A DNA stretch of 64,000 nt from Urbifossiella sp046350095 (GTDB lineage: Bacteria > Planctomycetota > Planctomycetia > Gemmatales > Gemmataceae): assembly GCA_046350095.1 (NCBI GenBank), contig JAXMBA010000002.1:1798001-1862000 (forward strand), written 5' to 3'. A program made the position numbers and the translations under genes. Of the stretch, positions 33,481 to 42,893 are shown piece after piece. Under the pieces are notes generated by a model. That model worked only from the letters and a program-made list of their open reading frames with translations, had not been told where the DNA came from and searched no databases. Position 1 is the first letter of the stretch. Every line of letters starts with the position of its first letter.

Positions 33481-36400
33481 ATGAATTGGATGCGCGAACC
33501 CGACACGGAACCGATCCCCGGGTACCGGCTCGTCGAGCCGATCGGCACCGGCGGGTTCGGCGAGGTGTGGAAGTGCGTCGCCCCCGGCGGCATCCACAAG
33601 GCCATCAAGTTCGTCTACGGCAACCTCAACTCGCTCGACGGCGACGACGCGCGCGCCCTCCAGGAGATGAAGGCGCTCGAGCGCGTGAAGGAGGCCCGCC
33701 ACCCGTTCCTGCTGTCGATCGAGCAGATCCGCGAGATCGGCGGCGAGCTCCTGATCGTGATGGAGCTGGCCGACCGGAACCTGCACGACATCCTGTGCGA
33801 GTACCAGGCGGCGGGCCGCCCCGGCATCCCGCGCGACGTGCTGCTCGGCTACCTCGACGACGCGGCGGTCGGCCTCGACCACCTCATCGAGAAGCACGCC
33901 CTGCAGCACCTCGACGTGAAGCCGCGGAACCTGTTCACCGTCGCCGACCGCGTGAAGGTCGCCGACTTCGGCCTGGTGAAGCAGCTCGAACGCTCCAGCA
34001 GCTCCGGCCTGATGGGCGGCGTCACGCCCGTGTACGCCGCGCCCGAAACGTACTCCAACAAGGTCAGCCGGCACTCCGACCAGTACAGCCTCGCCGTGGT
34101 GTACTGCGAGCTGATCTCCGGGAAGAAGCCGTTCAACGGGAAGAACATCCGGCAGCTCGCGCTCCAGCACATGACCGAGCCGCCGGACCTGTCCATCATC
34201 CCGGAGGGCGACCGGCCGGCGGTGGCGCGGGCGCTCGCAAAGAACCCCGACGAGCGGTTCCCGAACTGTACGTCGTTCATCCGCGCCCTCGCGGGCGTGG
34301 CCCGCACCGGCGACGGCAGCGACGGCACCGGCCCGGCCGCCGCCGACCCCGCCGCGTGGGCGAAAGCCCGCAAGACCGCCCACGACGTCGAGCTGACCCC
34401 GCGGGCGACCGGCCGCGGCGGCGCCGCCGTGATGGAGCGGCCGGCGAGGACCTCCGCGCCGGTCGTGGAGATCGACGAGGACCACCTGCTGGCGTCGTCG
34501 ATGCCGCTGAAGGAGGTCGGCGTCCTCCGGCCGACGGTGCTCATCGGCGTCGGGAGCTTCGGCCGCCGGGCGCTGCAGGAGATCCGCTGCCGCCTCATCG
34601 ACCGCCTCGGCGACGTGGCCCAGGTGCCGGCGTTCCGCTTCCTGTACGTGGACTGCGACCCCGACGCCGCCGCGAAGGCCGTGGCCGCGCCGCCGGACGT
34701 GGCGCTGTCGCCGGACGAAGTCTTCCCGGTGCCGCTCCAGCCGGTGACCGGGTACCGCCGCCGGCAGCTCGACCAGATCCTCGACTGGCTGCCGCGCGAG
34801 AAGCTCTACGCCATCCCGCGGACGCTCCAGGTCGGCGGCCAGCGGGCGCTCGGCCGGCTCGCCTTCTGCGACAACTACCTCCGCTTCGTCACCCGGGTGC
34901 GCCGCGAGCTCCAGATCGCCACGCACCCCGAGTCGATCACCCAGTCGTCGGACCAGACCGGCCTGCTGGCCCGCGACGGGGCGCCGCGGGTGTACGTGTT
35001 CGCCAGCGGAACCGGCGGCTCGGGCGGGATGCTCCCGGACCTGGGGTACGCCGTCCGCCGCGTCCTGGCGCGGATGAACGCCCCCGACGCCCCGGTCACG
35101 GCGTTCGTGTACGCCGCGGCCCCCACCGACCCCGGCAGCCCCGACCACGAACTCGCCAACGTCCACGCCACGCTCACCGAGCTGAACCACTTCGCCGACC
35201 CCGAGGTGTCGTTCGTGGCCCACTACGGCGGCCCCGAGGGGCCGAAGGTGGAAGGGACCGGCCTGCCGTTCTCGGCGACGTACCTGCTGCCGATGGCCGA
35301 GCGCACCGGCCAGGCGTTCCGCGACTGCGTCTCGCACCTGGCCGGGTACGTCAGTCATGACCTGACGACGCCCCTGGGCGCCGCCCTGGAGCAGGTCCGG
35401 GCCACGCCCCAGCCGTTCGGCCGCACGCCGTTCCGCGGCTTCGGCACGTACGGCGTGTGGTTCCCGCGCGGGCTCCTCCTCCGCACCGCGGCCTCGAAGA
35501 TTTGCCTGCGGCTGCTCCGCACCTGGGGCGCGGACGTTCACCCGGCCGAGCCGGCGAAGATCGACCTGGCCGTGACGCAGCTGATGGGCGACCCCAGGCT
35601 GCGGCCCGAGGCGGTGCAGCAGCAACTCGAGGAGGCCGCCCCGCGCGGCCCCGAGGGCCCCCCGGCCGACCAGATCGATCGCTGGCTGCACGGCCTCGAA
35701 GGGCAGATCGAGGCCGCCGCCCGGCGCTCGGAAGCCGGCAAGTGGGCCGGCGGGGCGTGGGAGCAGGCGCGCGAGTTCATCGGCGTCCGGCCTACGTCCG
35801 ACGCCGACTCCACCGTCCGCCGCGGCCGGCTGAGCAAGTCGCTGGACGAGGCCGTCCGCCGCGTGGCCGAGGCGTGGGGGAACGAGTTCGCCGAGCAGAC
35901 GCGCTCGCTGGACGAGTACCCCGGCAACCGGCTCGCGTCGGTCGAGGCCGCGCTGAAGCGGCTCGTCGGCCTGTGCGACGACGCGGCCGCGGCGGTCGAC
36001 AAGAAGCTCGACACGTTCGGCCTGAAGGTGCGGCAGTCCCGCGCCGACGTGCAGTCGGCGATGGACGCCTGCAAGGCCGGCAGCGGCGCGTTCAGCTTCT
36101 TCGGCGGCCGCGGCAACCGCAGCATGCGGCACTTCCTCGAACAGCTCCGCGGGTACGCCCGGCTGCGGTTGCAGGAGGACATGCACGACGCCACCGTCCG
36201 GTTCTACCGCGCCCTCCGCGGGCAGGTGGAGGCGAGGCTGCGGACGCTCGCGTACTGCCGGTCGCGGCTGGACCACCTCATCGGCACGATGGAGTCGCCG
36301 CTGGCGCACCTGCCGGCGGCGGGCGACACCCCCGTGGCCATGCCCGAGGAGGCGCTCCAGCAGACGATCCACCCGACGAACACGCTCCAGGTCGTCCTGC

Positions 36401-37002
36401 CGAGCGGCGACAACCACATCGACCGCTCCGCCGGCCGGGTCGTGAAGTCGCTCAAGCCGAGCGACCTGCTCCGGCTCGAAAACGCCCTGCAGAAGCTCGT
36501 GCTGGAACCCCGGCGGGGGCTGCTGAGCCTGTGCGGCATCAACGCCGACCTGAGCCGCACGCTGCTGGCGCCGATGATCGAGCAGACGACCGCGTTCCTG
36601 AGCGACCTGCTGCCGGTGACGGACGTGACGGAGGTGGAGGTGTCGGCGTGCCGCGCCCGCAACGTGGACGCGGCCGACCGGGTGCGCGACTACCACGACA
36701 AGGCCCACCCGCCGGCCGAGAGCGCGGCCGAGCAGCGGACCTTCGTGATCGTGCCGGACAGCGAGGCGGGCAAGGCGTTCGCCGAGACGGTGCGGCGGGC
36801 GGTGAGTACGGCGCAGACGATTCCAGTGTCCGGCTCGGCGACGGACCTGATGTTCTGCCGCGAGCAGGCGTGCCTGAAGCCCGCCGAGCTGGCGGACATG
36901 CTGTCGGGCTGCATGCAGGCGTACTACCAGGCGATGGCCAGCCCGCACACGAACCCGCACGCCCGGTTCGACGTGACCGACTGGATGCCCATCGGGGAGT
37001 AG
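33481..37002 (+). CDS. Second protein kinase-tubulin-like fusion (paralog)
   Basis: A 1173-residue paralog of the protein at 6836-10393, alike end to end. Kinase (14-~275): glycine loop IGTGGFGEVW (21-30), Lys43, HLDVKPRN (143-150), DFG (162-164), APE (187-189); again Leu replaces the HRD arginine. The tubulin_2-like domain begins about residue 350 (PTVLIGVGSFGRRAL, FLYVDCDPD), but its signature reads GTGGSGG (510-516) instead of GGGTGSG, so GTP binding may be altered. A long helical region follows with a Gly-rich insert FFGGRGNRS, and the C-terminus has SPHTNPHARFDV, matching the motif in the first paralog. ATG 33481 starts before the kinase. It faces a large membrane protein gene. Confidence 0.9.
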   Translation: MNWMREPDTEPIPGYRLVEPIGTGGFGEVWKCVAPGGIHKAIKFVYGNLNSLDGDDARALQEMKALERVKEARHPFLLSIEQIREIGGELLIVMELADRNLHDILCEYQAAGRPGIPRDVLLGYLDDAAVGLDHLIEKHALQHLDVKPRNLFTVADRVKVADFGLVKQLERSSSSGLMGGVTPVYAAPETYSNKVSRHSDQYSLAVVYCELISGKKPFNGKNIRQLALQHMTEPPDLSIIPEGDRPAVARALAKNPDERFPNCTSFIRALAGVARTGDGSDGTGPAAADPAAWAKARKTAHDVELTPRATGRGGAAVMERPARTSAPVVEIDEDHLLASSMPLKEVGVLRPTVLIGVGSFGRRALQEIRCRLIDRLGDVAQVPAFRFLYVDCDPDAAAKAVAAPPDVALSPDEVFPVPLQPVTGYRRRQLDQILDWLPREKLYAIPRTLQVGGQRALGRLAFCDNYLRFVTRVRRELQIATHPESITQSSDQTGLLARDGAPRVYVFASGTGGSGGMLPDLGYAVRRVLARMNAPDAPVTAFVYAAAPTDPGSPDHELANVHATLTELNHFADPEVSFVAHYGGPEGPKVEGTGLPFSATYLLPMAERTGQAFRDCVSHLAGYVSHDLTTPLGAALEQVRATPQPFGRTPFRGFGTYGVWFPRGLLLRTAASKICLRLLRTWGADVHPAEPAKIDLAVTQLMGDPRLRPEAVQQQLEEAAPRGPEGPPADQIDRWLHGLEGQIEAAARRSEAGKWAGGAWEQAREFIGVRPTSDADSTVRRGRLSKSLDEAVRRVAEAWGNEFAEQTRSLDEYPGNRLASVEAALKRLVGLCDDAAAAVDKKLDTFGLKVRQSRADVQSAMDACKAGSGAFSFFGGRGNRSMRHFLEQLRGYARLRLQEDMHDATVRFYRALRGQVEARLRTLAYCRSRLDHLIGTMESPLAHLPAAGDTPVAMPEEALQQTIHPTNTLQVVLPSGDNHIDRSAGRVVKSLKPSDLLRLENALQKLVLEPRRGLLSLCGINADLSRTLLAPMIEQTTAFLSDLLPVTDVTEVEVSACRARNVDAADRVRDYHDKAHPPAESAAEQRTFVIVPDSEAGKAFAETVRRAVSTAQTIPVSGSATDLMFCREQACLKPAELADMLSGCMQAYYQAMASPHTNPHARFDVTDWMPIGE

Positions 37003-37003
37003 G

Positions 37004-37225
37004 TCAGCGCCGCCGGTCGAGTGCGACGGCGGCTGCGACGCCCGCCAGCCCGCCGAACGTGCCGCCCATCATCACCGCGACCGGCACGACGAGCACGTCC
37101 CCGATCACCCGCCTCCCGTCGGACCTCGCGCCCGCGACGTACGCCGCCCCGCCGGCCGCGGCGGCCCCGAAGACAACGCCCGCGGCGATGACGGCGTAGA
37201 AGGTGCGGGCGCGGAGGCGGGTCAT
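37004..37225 (-). CDS. Small two-helix membrane protein
   Basis: A 73-residue protein with two hydrophobic segments, FYAVIAAGVVFGAAAAGGAAYV and a second running VVPVAVMMGGTFGGLAGVAA, separated by a short basic loop. Its ATG at 37225 overlaps the TGA of the large membrane protein gene (ATGA), so the two are made together. It ends one base after the convergent kinase-tubulin-like gene stop. I do not recognise a family; an accessory subunit of the large protein is a fair guess. Confidence 0.65.
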   Translation of the reverse strand: MTRLRARTFYAVIAAGVVFGAAAAGGAAYVAGARSDGRRVIGDVLVVPVAVMMGGTFGGLAGVAAAVALDRRR

Positions 37226-40200
37226 CGAGCGTCCGCCTTCGGCTCCCACCGCGCCACCCAGTCGGCCCACGGGTACGGCCGCACGAGCTCGCCGAGCGGC
37301 CCCGCCGGGATCGCCCCCGGCGTTCGGTCGTGCTCGCCGAGCCGGGCCGCGGCGCCCATGTCGAACAGGCCGCGCAGCGCCGCCAGCAGCGCCGCCCGCT
37401 CCCGCTCGCTCAGCCCCCCCATCCACCCGGTCGCGGCGACCTCGGCGGTGATCACCCCGTCGCGGTTCTCGAACGCCACCGCCACCGTGCCCGCGAGCCC
37501 CGCGGCGTGCAGCTCGATCACCGCCCGCTGCGCGCCGAACCGCACGGCCGACACCGCCACCCCGCGGCCGCCCCAGTCGCCGCTCGCGGCCAGCACGCCG
37601 ACGAGCTCGCGCTCGGCGAACCGGCGGACGCACTCCGCCGCGTGCTCGAGGTCGTGGTGCAGCCGGGCCTCGCGGTCGTGGTCGTGCCGGCGCCGCGCCG
37701 CCCGCAGCTTGCGGTACAGCTTCGGCACCGTGCCCGAGTGGAACCCCGGCCGCAGCAGGCCGCGCACCGACTCGCCGTGCGAGCCCACCAGCACCGGCCG
37801 CAGTTGCTCCGGGCGGTTGGCCCGGTACAGCCGCCAGTTCTCCTTCAGCTCCCACGCGATGAAGCCGAAGATGCCGGGGCAGCCGTTGATGACGAACGCC
37901 GCGAGCCCGCCGCCGTACACCTCGGCCTTCGTCGCCTCGAAGCCCAGCGCCAGGAACTTCTCGGTCAGGAAACCGGCGAACTCCGGGAGGAACGGCCAGA
38001 TCACCTTGTGCGACACGGTGACCACCGGGAAGTGCTTCAGTGGGTTCACCTGCGGCTCGAACAGGAGGTAGAAGACGAACCGCGTCACGTAGGCGACCGG
38101 GAACCACAGCAGGCCGAACAGCGCCTTCCACACGAGCGTCCGCTGCGAGTCGCCGCCGCGGTAGCGGAGCCACTCGTCCACGGCGTACAGCTGCCGCTCC
38201 ACCCAGTTCGCCAGCCGGCGGAACGCCTCGACGATCGCCGCGAGGATCCCCGGGAGCATCTCGACGCGGACGACGCGCCACCAGTCGGCCAGGCGCTCGG
38301 CAAGGCGTTCTTGCAGCAGCCAGCCCCACGACGTGTTGAAGAACACGACCGCCGGCGCGAACACGAACAGCCCCCACCGCAGCAGCCGGCCCGGGCTCGC
38401 GCCGAGCAGCACGAGCACGACCAGCACGACGGCGGTGAACGACACCGCGCCGGACAGGTGCCGGTTGAACAGCCGCACCGGCCCGCTGTACCGCACGGCG
38501 CGGACCGCCTCCGACCGCAGCGCCAGCCGCGGCACGTCCCACAGGACGAAGCGCAGCGCCCGCCCGGCGGCGCGCAGCACGGCGAACACGGCCCGGCGGA
38601 ACGGCGGCACGTGGAAGACGAGCAGCAGGAAGACGCCGCCGCAGAACACCGACGCCGGCGACGTGACGCCGTGGTGCGCCTCCGGCGCGGCGGCCTTGGC
38701 CGACGACGTGACCGTCTGCTTGCCGAGGTCGATGGCGGCCTGCGGGTCGAGGACGACCCAGCCGTCGTCGTCCAGCGCGAACGTCTCCGCCGGCGGCGCG
38801 ACCACCTCGGCTTCCGGCCTCGGCTTCCCGGCGATCGTCTTGCTCAGGAACCGGCCGGCGCTGCCGCCGAGGTGCGTCACCTCGTCCACCATCATGAGCG
38901 CGAGGTACGCGGCGAGGAACGGCGCCAGCACGTACAGCGTGAGGAGGCGGCCCCACGGCGTGCCGAAGAACACGGCGCTGAGCCGCTGCAGCAGCCGCAG
39001 GTAGAACTCGCCGCGGCGGTAGACGCCGTCCAGGTCGTGGGCCAGCCGGGTGTCGGCGCGGAGGAGCGGGTCGCCGAACACCAACTCGCCGGGGCCGGCC
39101 AGGTCGGGCATCTTGAGCTGGTTGCGGGCCACGGTGTCGCGCAGGTCGCCGAGGCGGAGGAAGCCGCGCTCGCACGCCCGGTCCAACAGCTCGGCCACCA
39201 CCTTCTCGCGGGCCACCTCCTCGACGCGGTTCGCCGGCACGAACCCGCTCGCCCCCAGCGCCTCGCGCACGACCGGCGCCAGGTCGTGGCGGACGTGGTG
39301 CTCCAGGCGGTGCAGCTCGTGGTGGAACAGCCGGTCGAGCCGCAGGTGCTCGCGCGGCGGGAGGCCGGCGCGGACGAGTTGGGCGTACGCGGCGCGGAGG
39401 CGCACCAGTAGCATCACGCCGCGGGCGTGCGGCAGCGGCCGCTTCACGGGCCGGCGGCCGAACGTGCGCAGGTACTCGGCCAGGTCCACCGCGAACACCT
39501 CGCGGCCGAGGTCGGCGGGGATGGTTTGCAGCTCGTAGAGGCACCGCGCGGCCCGCGACCAGTTCGCCCGCGCGGCCGGCCCCAGCAGCGGCAACAACGC
39601 CTGCCGCCACTCGCGGCGGGTGTCGTCGTCCCAGTGGAGGACGTGGCCGAGCACCTCGACCAGCCGGCCGACGGAGGCCTGAGCCGCCAGCCGGGCCGGC
39701 TCGCCGTCGCCGGCCGCGGCGGCCTGCGTGCGCAGCACCGCGGCGCGGACGAGGTTCCCCTTCCCCTCGGCGTCCCGGGCGCGGGCCAGCAGCGCCGACC
39801 CTTCCCGGGCCGCGGCCGGCGGCGGTTCCGTCGCGCCGCCGGCTTCGGCCCACCTCGTTGCGGGGTCGTCGGGCGCGTGCGCGTCGGCGGCGCCGGCCGG
39901 GCGCGACCTCGGCAGCAGGTCGCCGAACGGCACGTCCGTCTGGAGTACGGCCAGCACCTCGGCCGGCGGCGGCAGCGACGGGAAGTACTCGTCCAGCGAC
40001 TCGGGGGCGAAGGCGTGCAGGTCGAGGTACGTCGCCGCGAACGCCCGGTACACCCCGGCCGCGGTCTCCTCGTGGTCCGCGAGGTGGTCCGTCTCCAGCA
40101 CGTACTCGACTTCCCGCGCCGCGGCCGGGCCGAGCCGGTGCAGCCGGTCGCGGCAGCGGCCGACGGTCAGCGCGTCCTTCATCAGTTTGGCGTCGATCGC

Positions 40201-40521
40201 GGCCCGGACGGCGCCCTGGTACAGGAGGCGCCAGTAGTTGCGGAGCAGGTCCGGCGGGGAGTCGTGGTGCCAGCCGCGGTCGTCGGGGGTGGTGAGGAGG
40301 AGGAGCCGCGGTTCGGTGCCGGCGAGGGTGTCGGGCAGGAGCACGTCGGCGGCGACGGCGTCCTGGCGGTCGACCCACAGCGGCAGGTCGGGGTTGGGCG
40401 GCAGGGCGAACCCGTGGTCGCGGAGGTAGATCAGCACCTTCCGCAGCTTCCGCTCGGACACGAGCCGCACCGCCGGCTCGACGGCCCGGAGGGCGGCTTC
40501 CAGGTCGGGGGGGACGCTCAC
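37222..40521 (-). CDS. Large multi-domain membrane protein, unknown
   Basis: A 1099-residue protein that I do not recognise. The N-terminal ~550 residues are soluble and helix-rich (for example RKVLIYLRDHGFALPPNPDL and a His-rich stretch RLFHHELHRLEHHVRHDL). About five or six membrane helices follow between roughly residues 560 and 930 (LLTLYVLAPFLAAYLALMMV, VSFTAVVLVVLVLLGA, KALFGLLWFPVAYVTRFVFY and others). The C-terminus is a soluble alpha/beta domain. GTG 40521 is chosen because GGAG lies six bases upstream; an in-frame TTG at 40578 is the alternative. It is coupled to a 73-residue membrane protein and convergent with the kinase-tubulin-like gene. Confidence 0.8.
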   Translation of the reverse strand: MSVPPDLEAALRAVEPAVRLVSERKLRKVLIYLRDHGFALPPNPDLPLWVDRQDAVAADVLLPDTLAGTEPRLLLLTTPDDRGWHHDSPPDLLRNYWRLLYQGAVRAAIDAKLMKDALTVGRCRDRLHRLGPAAAREVEYVLETDHLADHEETAAGVYRAFAATYLDLHAFAPESLDEYFPSLPPPAEVLAVLQTDVPFGDLLPRSRPAGAADAHAPDDPATRWAEAGGATEPPPAAAREGSALLARARDAEGKGNLVRAAVLRTQAAAAGDGEPARLAAQASVGRLVEVLGHVLHWDDDTRREWRQALLPLLGPAARANWSRAARCLYELQTIPADLGREVFAVDLAEYLRTFGRRPVKRPLPHARGVMLLVRLRAAYAQLVRAGLPPREHLRLDRLFHHELHRLEHHVRHDLAPVVREALGASGFVPANRVEEVAREKVVAELLDRACERGFLRLGDLRDTVARNQLKMPDLAGPGELVFGDPLLRADTRLAHDLDGVYRRGEFYLRLLQRLSAVFFGTPWGRLLTLYVLAPFLAAYLALMMVDEVTHLGGSAGRFLSKTIAGKPRPEAEVVAPPAETFALDDDGWVVLDPQAAIDLGKQTVTSSAKAAAPEAHHGVTSPASVFCGGVFLLLVFHVPPFRRAVFAVLRAAGRALRFVLWDVPRLALRSEAVRAVRYSGPVRLFNRHLSGAVSFTAVVLVVLVLLGASPGRLLRWGLFVFAPAVVFFNTSWGWLLQERLAERLADWWRVVRVEMLPGILAAIVEAFRRLANWVERQLYAVDEWLRYRGGDSQRTLVWKALFGLLWFPVAYVTRFVFYLLFEPQVNPLKHFPVVTVSHKVIWPFLPEFAGFLTEKFLALGFEATKAEVYGGGLAAFVINGCPGIFGFIAWELKENWRLYRANRPEQLRPVLVGSHGESVRGLLRPGFHSGTVPKLYRKLRAARRRHDHDREARLHHDLEHAAECVRRFAERELVGVLAASGDWGGRGVAVSAVRFGAQRAVIELHAAGLAGTVAVAFENRDGVITAEVAATGWMGGLSERERAALLAALRGLFDMGAAARLGEHDRTPGAIPAGPLGELVRPYPWADWVARWEPKADAR

Positions 40522-40640
40522 GCGGCGCTCCGGCGGGCGGGGGTACGGGAATCTTCCGGTTTCAGGGGGGCGGGTCAACCCCGCCCCGCCGGCGCCGATG
40601 CGCTACAATAGCGGCAGTGCTCACCCGAGGACCGACCCGC

Positions 40641-41507
40641 ATGAGACGCTTTCTCGCACCCCCGGCGTTCCTCGCCGGGGTCCTGCTCGTGTTGTCCGCC
40701 GCCCCCGCCGCCGACCCCGCTCCCGCGAAGGCGGCGACGACGGGGAAGCGCGTCGAAATCCCGTACCGCCTCACCGACACCAAGCACGTCATGGTGCGGG
40801 TGAAGATCAACGGGAAGGGGCCGTTCAACCTCATCCTCGACACCGGCGCCCCGGCCGTGTTCATTACCAAAACCGTCGCCAAAAGGGCCGGCGTGCCGGT
40901 CACCGAGAAGGGGCTGTCCGAGTTCGACAAGTTCGAGATCGAGGGCGGGCTCGTCGTGCCGGGGGCGAAGGGCCGCGTCGAGGACCTGTTCCAGCTCGAC
41001 GGCATGAACGGCATGGGCCTCGCGGGCGTCGAGTTGCACGGCGTCGTCGGGTACAACGTGCTCGCCAAGTACCGCATCGAGTACGACTTCACCGCCGACC
41101 GTCTCGGCTTCGAGGAGATTCCCGGGTTCGAGCCGCCGGGGTTCGTTCGCATCAACGGCGGCAAGGGGAACGGCCAGCTCGAAATGATGGGGCCGCTGAT
41201 GAAGACGCTTGCGGCGCTGATGGGGATGAAGCCGAACTTCGACGTGGCCCCGCGCGGGTTCGTCGGCGTCGAGTTTGACGACAAGGACGGCGTGGTCGTG
41301 ACGAAGGTGCTGGCCGGTAGCCCGGCCGAAAAGGGCGGCGTGAAGACCGGCGACAAGCTCGTCGAGGTGAAGAACGTGGAGATCGAGACGAGTCGCAGCC
41401 TGGCCCGGGCGCTGGCCAAGGCCGGCGTCGGCCAGCGGCTCCGCGTGACGGTGAAGCGCGGCAACGAAGACGTGGAACTGACCATCGACCTCGGGCGGGG
41501 GCTGTAA
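40641..41507 (+). CDS. Secreted retropepsin-like aspartyl protease with PDZ domain
   Basis: A 288-residue secreted protein. After a signal peptide (FLAPPAFLAGVLLVLSAAPA) comes a single retropepsin-like domain with the active-site motif LILDTGAPAVFI and later VELHGVVGYNVLAKYRIEYD, the family's second conserved strand. A C-terminal PDZ domain (FVGVEFDDKDGVVVTKVLAG, KTGDKLVEVKNVEI) is attached. Such proteins act as dimers on unknown peptides at the envelope. ATG 40641 starts the signal; an upstream TTG is ignored. Only two bases separate it from its paralog, so they form one operon. Confidence 0.88.
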   Translation: MRRFLAPPAFLAGVLLVLSAAPAADPAPAKAATTGKRVEIPYRLTDTKHVMVRVKINGKGPFNLILDTGAPAVFITKTVAKRAGVPVTEKGLSEFDKFEIEGGLVVPGAKGRVEDLFQLDGMNGMGLAGVELHGVVGYNVLAKYRIEYDFTADRLGFEEIPGFEPPGFVRINGGKGNGQLEMMGPLMKTLAALMGMKPNFDVAPRGFVGVEFDDKDGVVVTKVLAGSPAEKGGVKTGDKLVEVKNVEIETSRSLARALAKAGVGQRLRVTVKRGNEDVELTIDLGRGL

Positions 41508-41509
41508 CC

Positions 41510-42358
41510 ATGCGCAACCTGATCGCACTCGCGCTGTTCGCCACCGCCCCGGCCCTGGCTGTGTCGCAGGACACGCCGCCGAACAAGACGCCCGGCTCCG
41601 GGGAAAAGGTGGTCGTGCCGTTCGAGCTGCTCGACAGCCGGCACATGGCCGTGATGGTGAAGCTGAACGGCAAGGGGCCGTACAAGCTGATCTTCGACAC
41701 CGGCGCCCCGATGAACCTGATCAACAACCGCATCGCCAAGGAGTCCGGCGTGATGGACCCGAAGAACAAGCAGGGGCCGGTGGGGCTGTTCGGCACGATG
41801 GGGCAGAAGAAGGTGGGGCTGCTCGAAGTCGGCCCGGCGAAGCTGGAGAACGCTACGGCGGTCGTCATGGACCACCCCACGGTGGCGGCCATCTCCGAGG
41901 CACTCGGGCCGATCGACGGCATCGTCGGCTTCCCGTTCTTCGCCCGGTACAAGGCAACGATCGACTACCAGAAGCGCGAGATGACGCTGGTGCCGAACGG
42001 CTACGTGCCGACGGACGCGATGGAAGCGCTGATGGGGAAGATGATGGCGGCCCAGAGCGGCGACAAGGGGCCGCGGATCGTCGGCCCGGCGGCGCTGTTC
42101 GGGTTCGCGGTGGACAAGCCGAAGGGCGACGACGCGGCCGGCGTCGCGGTCACGGACGTGCTGGCGGACGGCGCGGCCGGCAAGGCGGGGCTGAAGGCCG
42201 GCGACCGGCTGCTGACGCTCGACGCCCGGTGGACGGACACGATCGGCGACACGTACCTGGCGGCGAGTCTGGTGCGCGCCGGGCGCGACGTGGTGCTGGT
42301 GGTGGAGCGCGGCGGCAAGGAGGTGCGGCTGACCGTGCGGCCGGTCCGCGGGGTGTAG
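41510..42358 (+). CDS. Aspartyl protease-PDZ paralog
   Basis: A 282-residue paralog of the preceding gene product with the same layout: signal peptide (ALALFATAPALAVS), an aspartyl protease domain with LIFDTGAPMNLINNR and GPIDGIVGFPFFARYKATID, and a PDZ domain (AVTDVLADGAAGKAGLKAGD). The catalytic Asp is kept. The region between is rich in Met and Lys, unlike its sister. The pair looks like a tandem duplication that has since diverged. It is followed by a decayed palindromic repeat. Confidence 0.87.
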   Translation: MRNLIALALFATAPALAVSQDTPPNKTPGSGEKVVVPFELLDSRHMAVMVKLNGKGPYKLIFDTGAPMNLINNRIAKESGVMDPKNKQGPVGLFGTMGQKKVGLLEVGPAKLENATAVVMDHPTVAAISEALGPIDGIVGFPFFARYKATIDYQKREMTLVPNGYVPTDAMEALMGKMMAAQSGDKGPRIVGPAALFGFAVDKPKGDDAAGVAVTDVLADGAAGKAGLKAGDRLLTLDARWTDTIGDTYLAASLVRAGRDVVLVVERGGKEVRLTVRPVRGV

Positions 42359-42410
42359 TCGAGAGAGGCGACCGGCCCGCGTGAGCGGGCTGCTTGTGCA
42401 CGAGGACAAA

Positions 42411-42479
42411 TTAGACAGGATAACAGGATGAACAGGATGCCGAACCGGGCGAATCAGCTCGGTTCGCCATCCTGTCCAC
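42411..42479. repeat. Decayed copy of the TTAGACAGGATAACAGGA palindrome
   Basis: TTAGACAGGATAACAGGATG (42411-42430) matches the left arm of the palindrome at 50396. The right side (CGGTTCGCCATCCTGTCC) pairs with the inner part only; the outer right arm is missing. It lies between the protease pair and the next gene. Confidence 0.75.
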
Positions 42480-42487
42480 GGGCCGAG

Positions 42488-42862
42488 GTGACCGTGTTCC
42501 CGCCCCCGCCCCGTCCACCCGAGCCGGACGAAGCGCCCGACGACCGGCCCCTCTCACCGGAACCACCGGCGGTCGATCGAGCCCTGCGGGATGGGGCGAC
42601 GGCCGAGGACTTCCCACTATCAGAGGCGCCGAGCCGCGTAGCGCGGCTGGAGGCGCGGGTCCGCGTGCTGGAGCGGAAACTGGCCGCCTCGAACCTCCAC
42701 AACGAGAGCTTCCTAACGCGGGCCTTCACCGTCTGGGGCCACTTCATGGTGGCCTATCTGTTCATCATTATCCCGTTCACGGTCATGATCCTGATCTGCG
42801 CCGGCGTGCTGGGCACCCCCAGCGGCGGAGGCCTCGGCACCGGAAAGGGGCTGCCGCGGTAG
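42488..42862 (+). CDS. Hypothetical single-pass membrane protein
   Basis: A 124-residue protein (from GTG 42488). The N-terminal half is proline/acid rich (PPPPRPPEPDEAPDDRP). A short coiled coil follows (SRVARLEARVRVLERKLAA), then one membrane helix (VWGHFMVAYLFIIIPFTVMI and on). The frame opens upstream at ATG 42428, but those 20 codons lie inside the palindromic repeat, so the later GTG is preferred. The function is unknown. Confidence 0.6.
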   Translation: MTVFPPPPRPPEPDEAPDDRPLSPEPPAVDRALRDGATAEDFPLSEAPSRVARLEARVRVLERKLAASNLHNESFLTRAFTVWGHFMVAYLFIIIPFTVMILICAGVLGTPSGGGLGTGKGLPR

Positions 42863-42893
42863 TCACCAAATCGGGTCGCGTCTCGCGGGGCCG

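Noticed and set aside
33421..36960. A 1179-codon open frame antisense to the second kinase-tubulin-like gene
   Set aside because: High GC leaves long chance frames; its translation is low-complexity (Arg/Gly/Val/Asp), with no domain, while the plus strand has clear kinase motifs.
37004..40378. A 1124-codon frame on the minus strand, alternative to the membrane protein gene
   Set aside because: Only its last 73 codons look real (the small membrane protein). The remainder is Arg/Pro/Ala-rich and out of frame with the better gene.
42428..42487. Upstream ATG for the membrane protein at 42488
   Set aside because: Those 20 codons lie inside the decayed palindromic repeat, so the coding start there is probably accidental.
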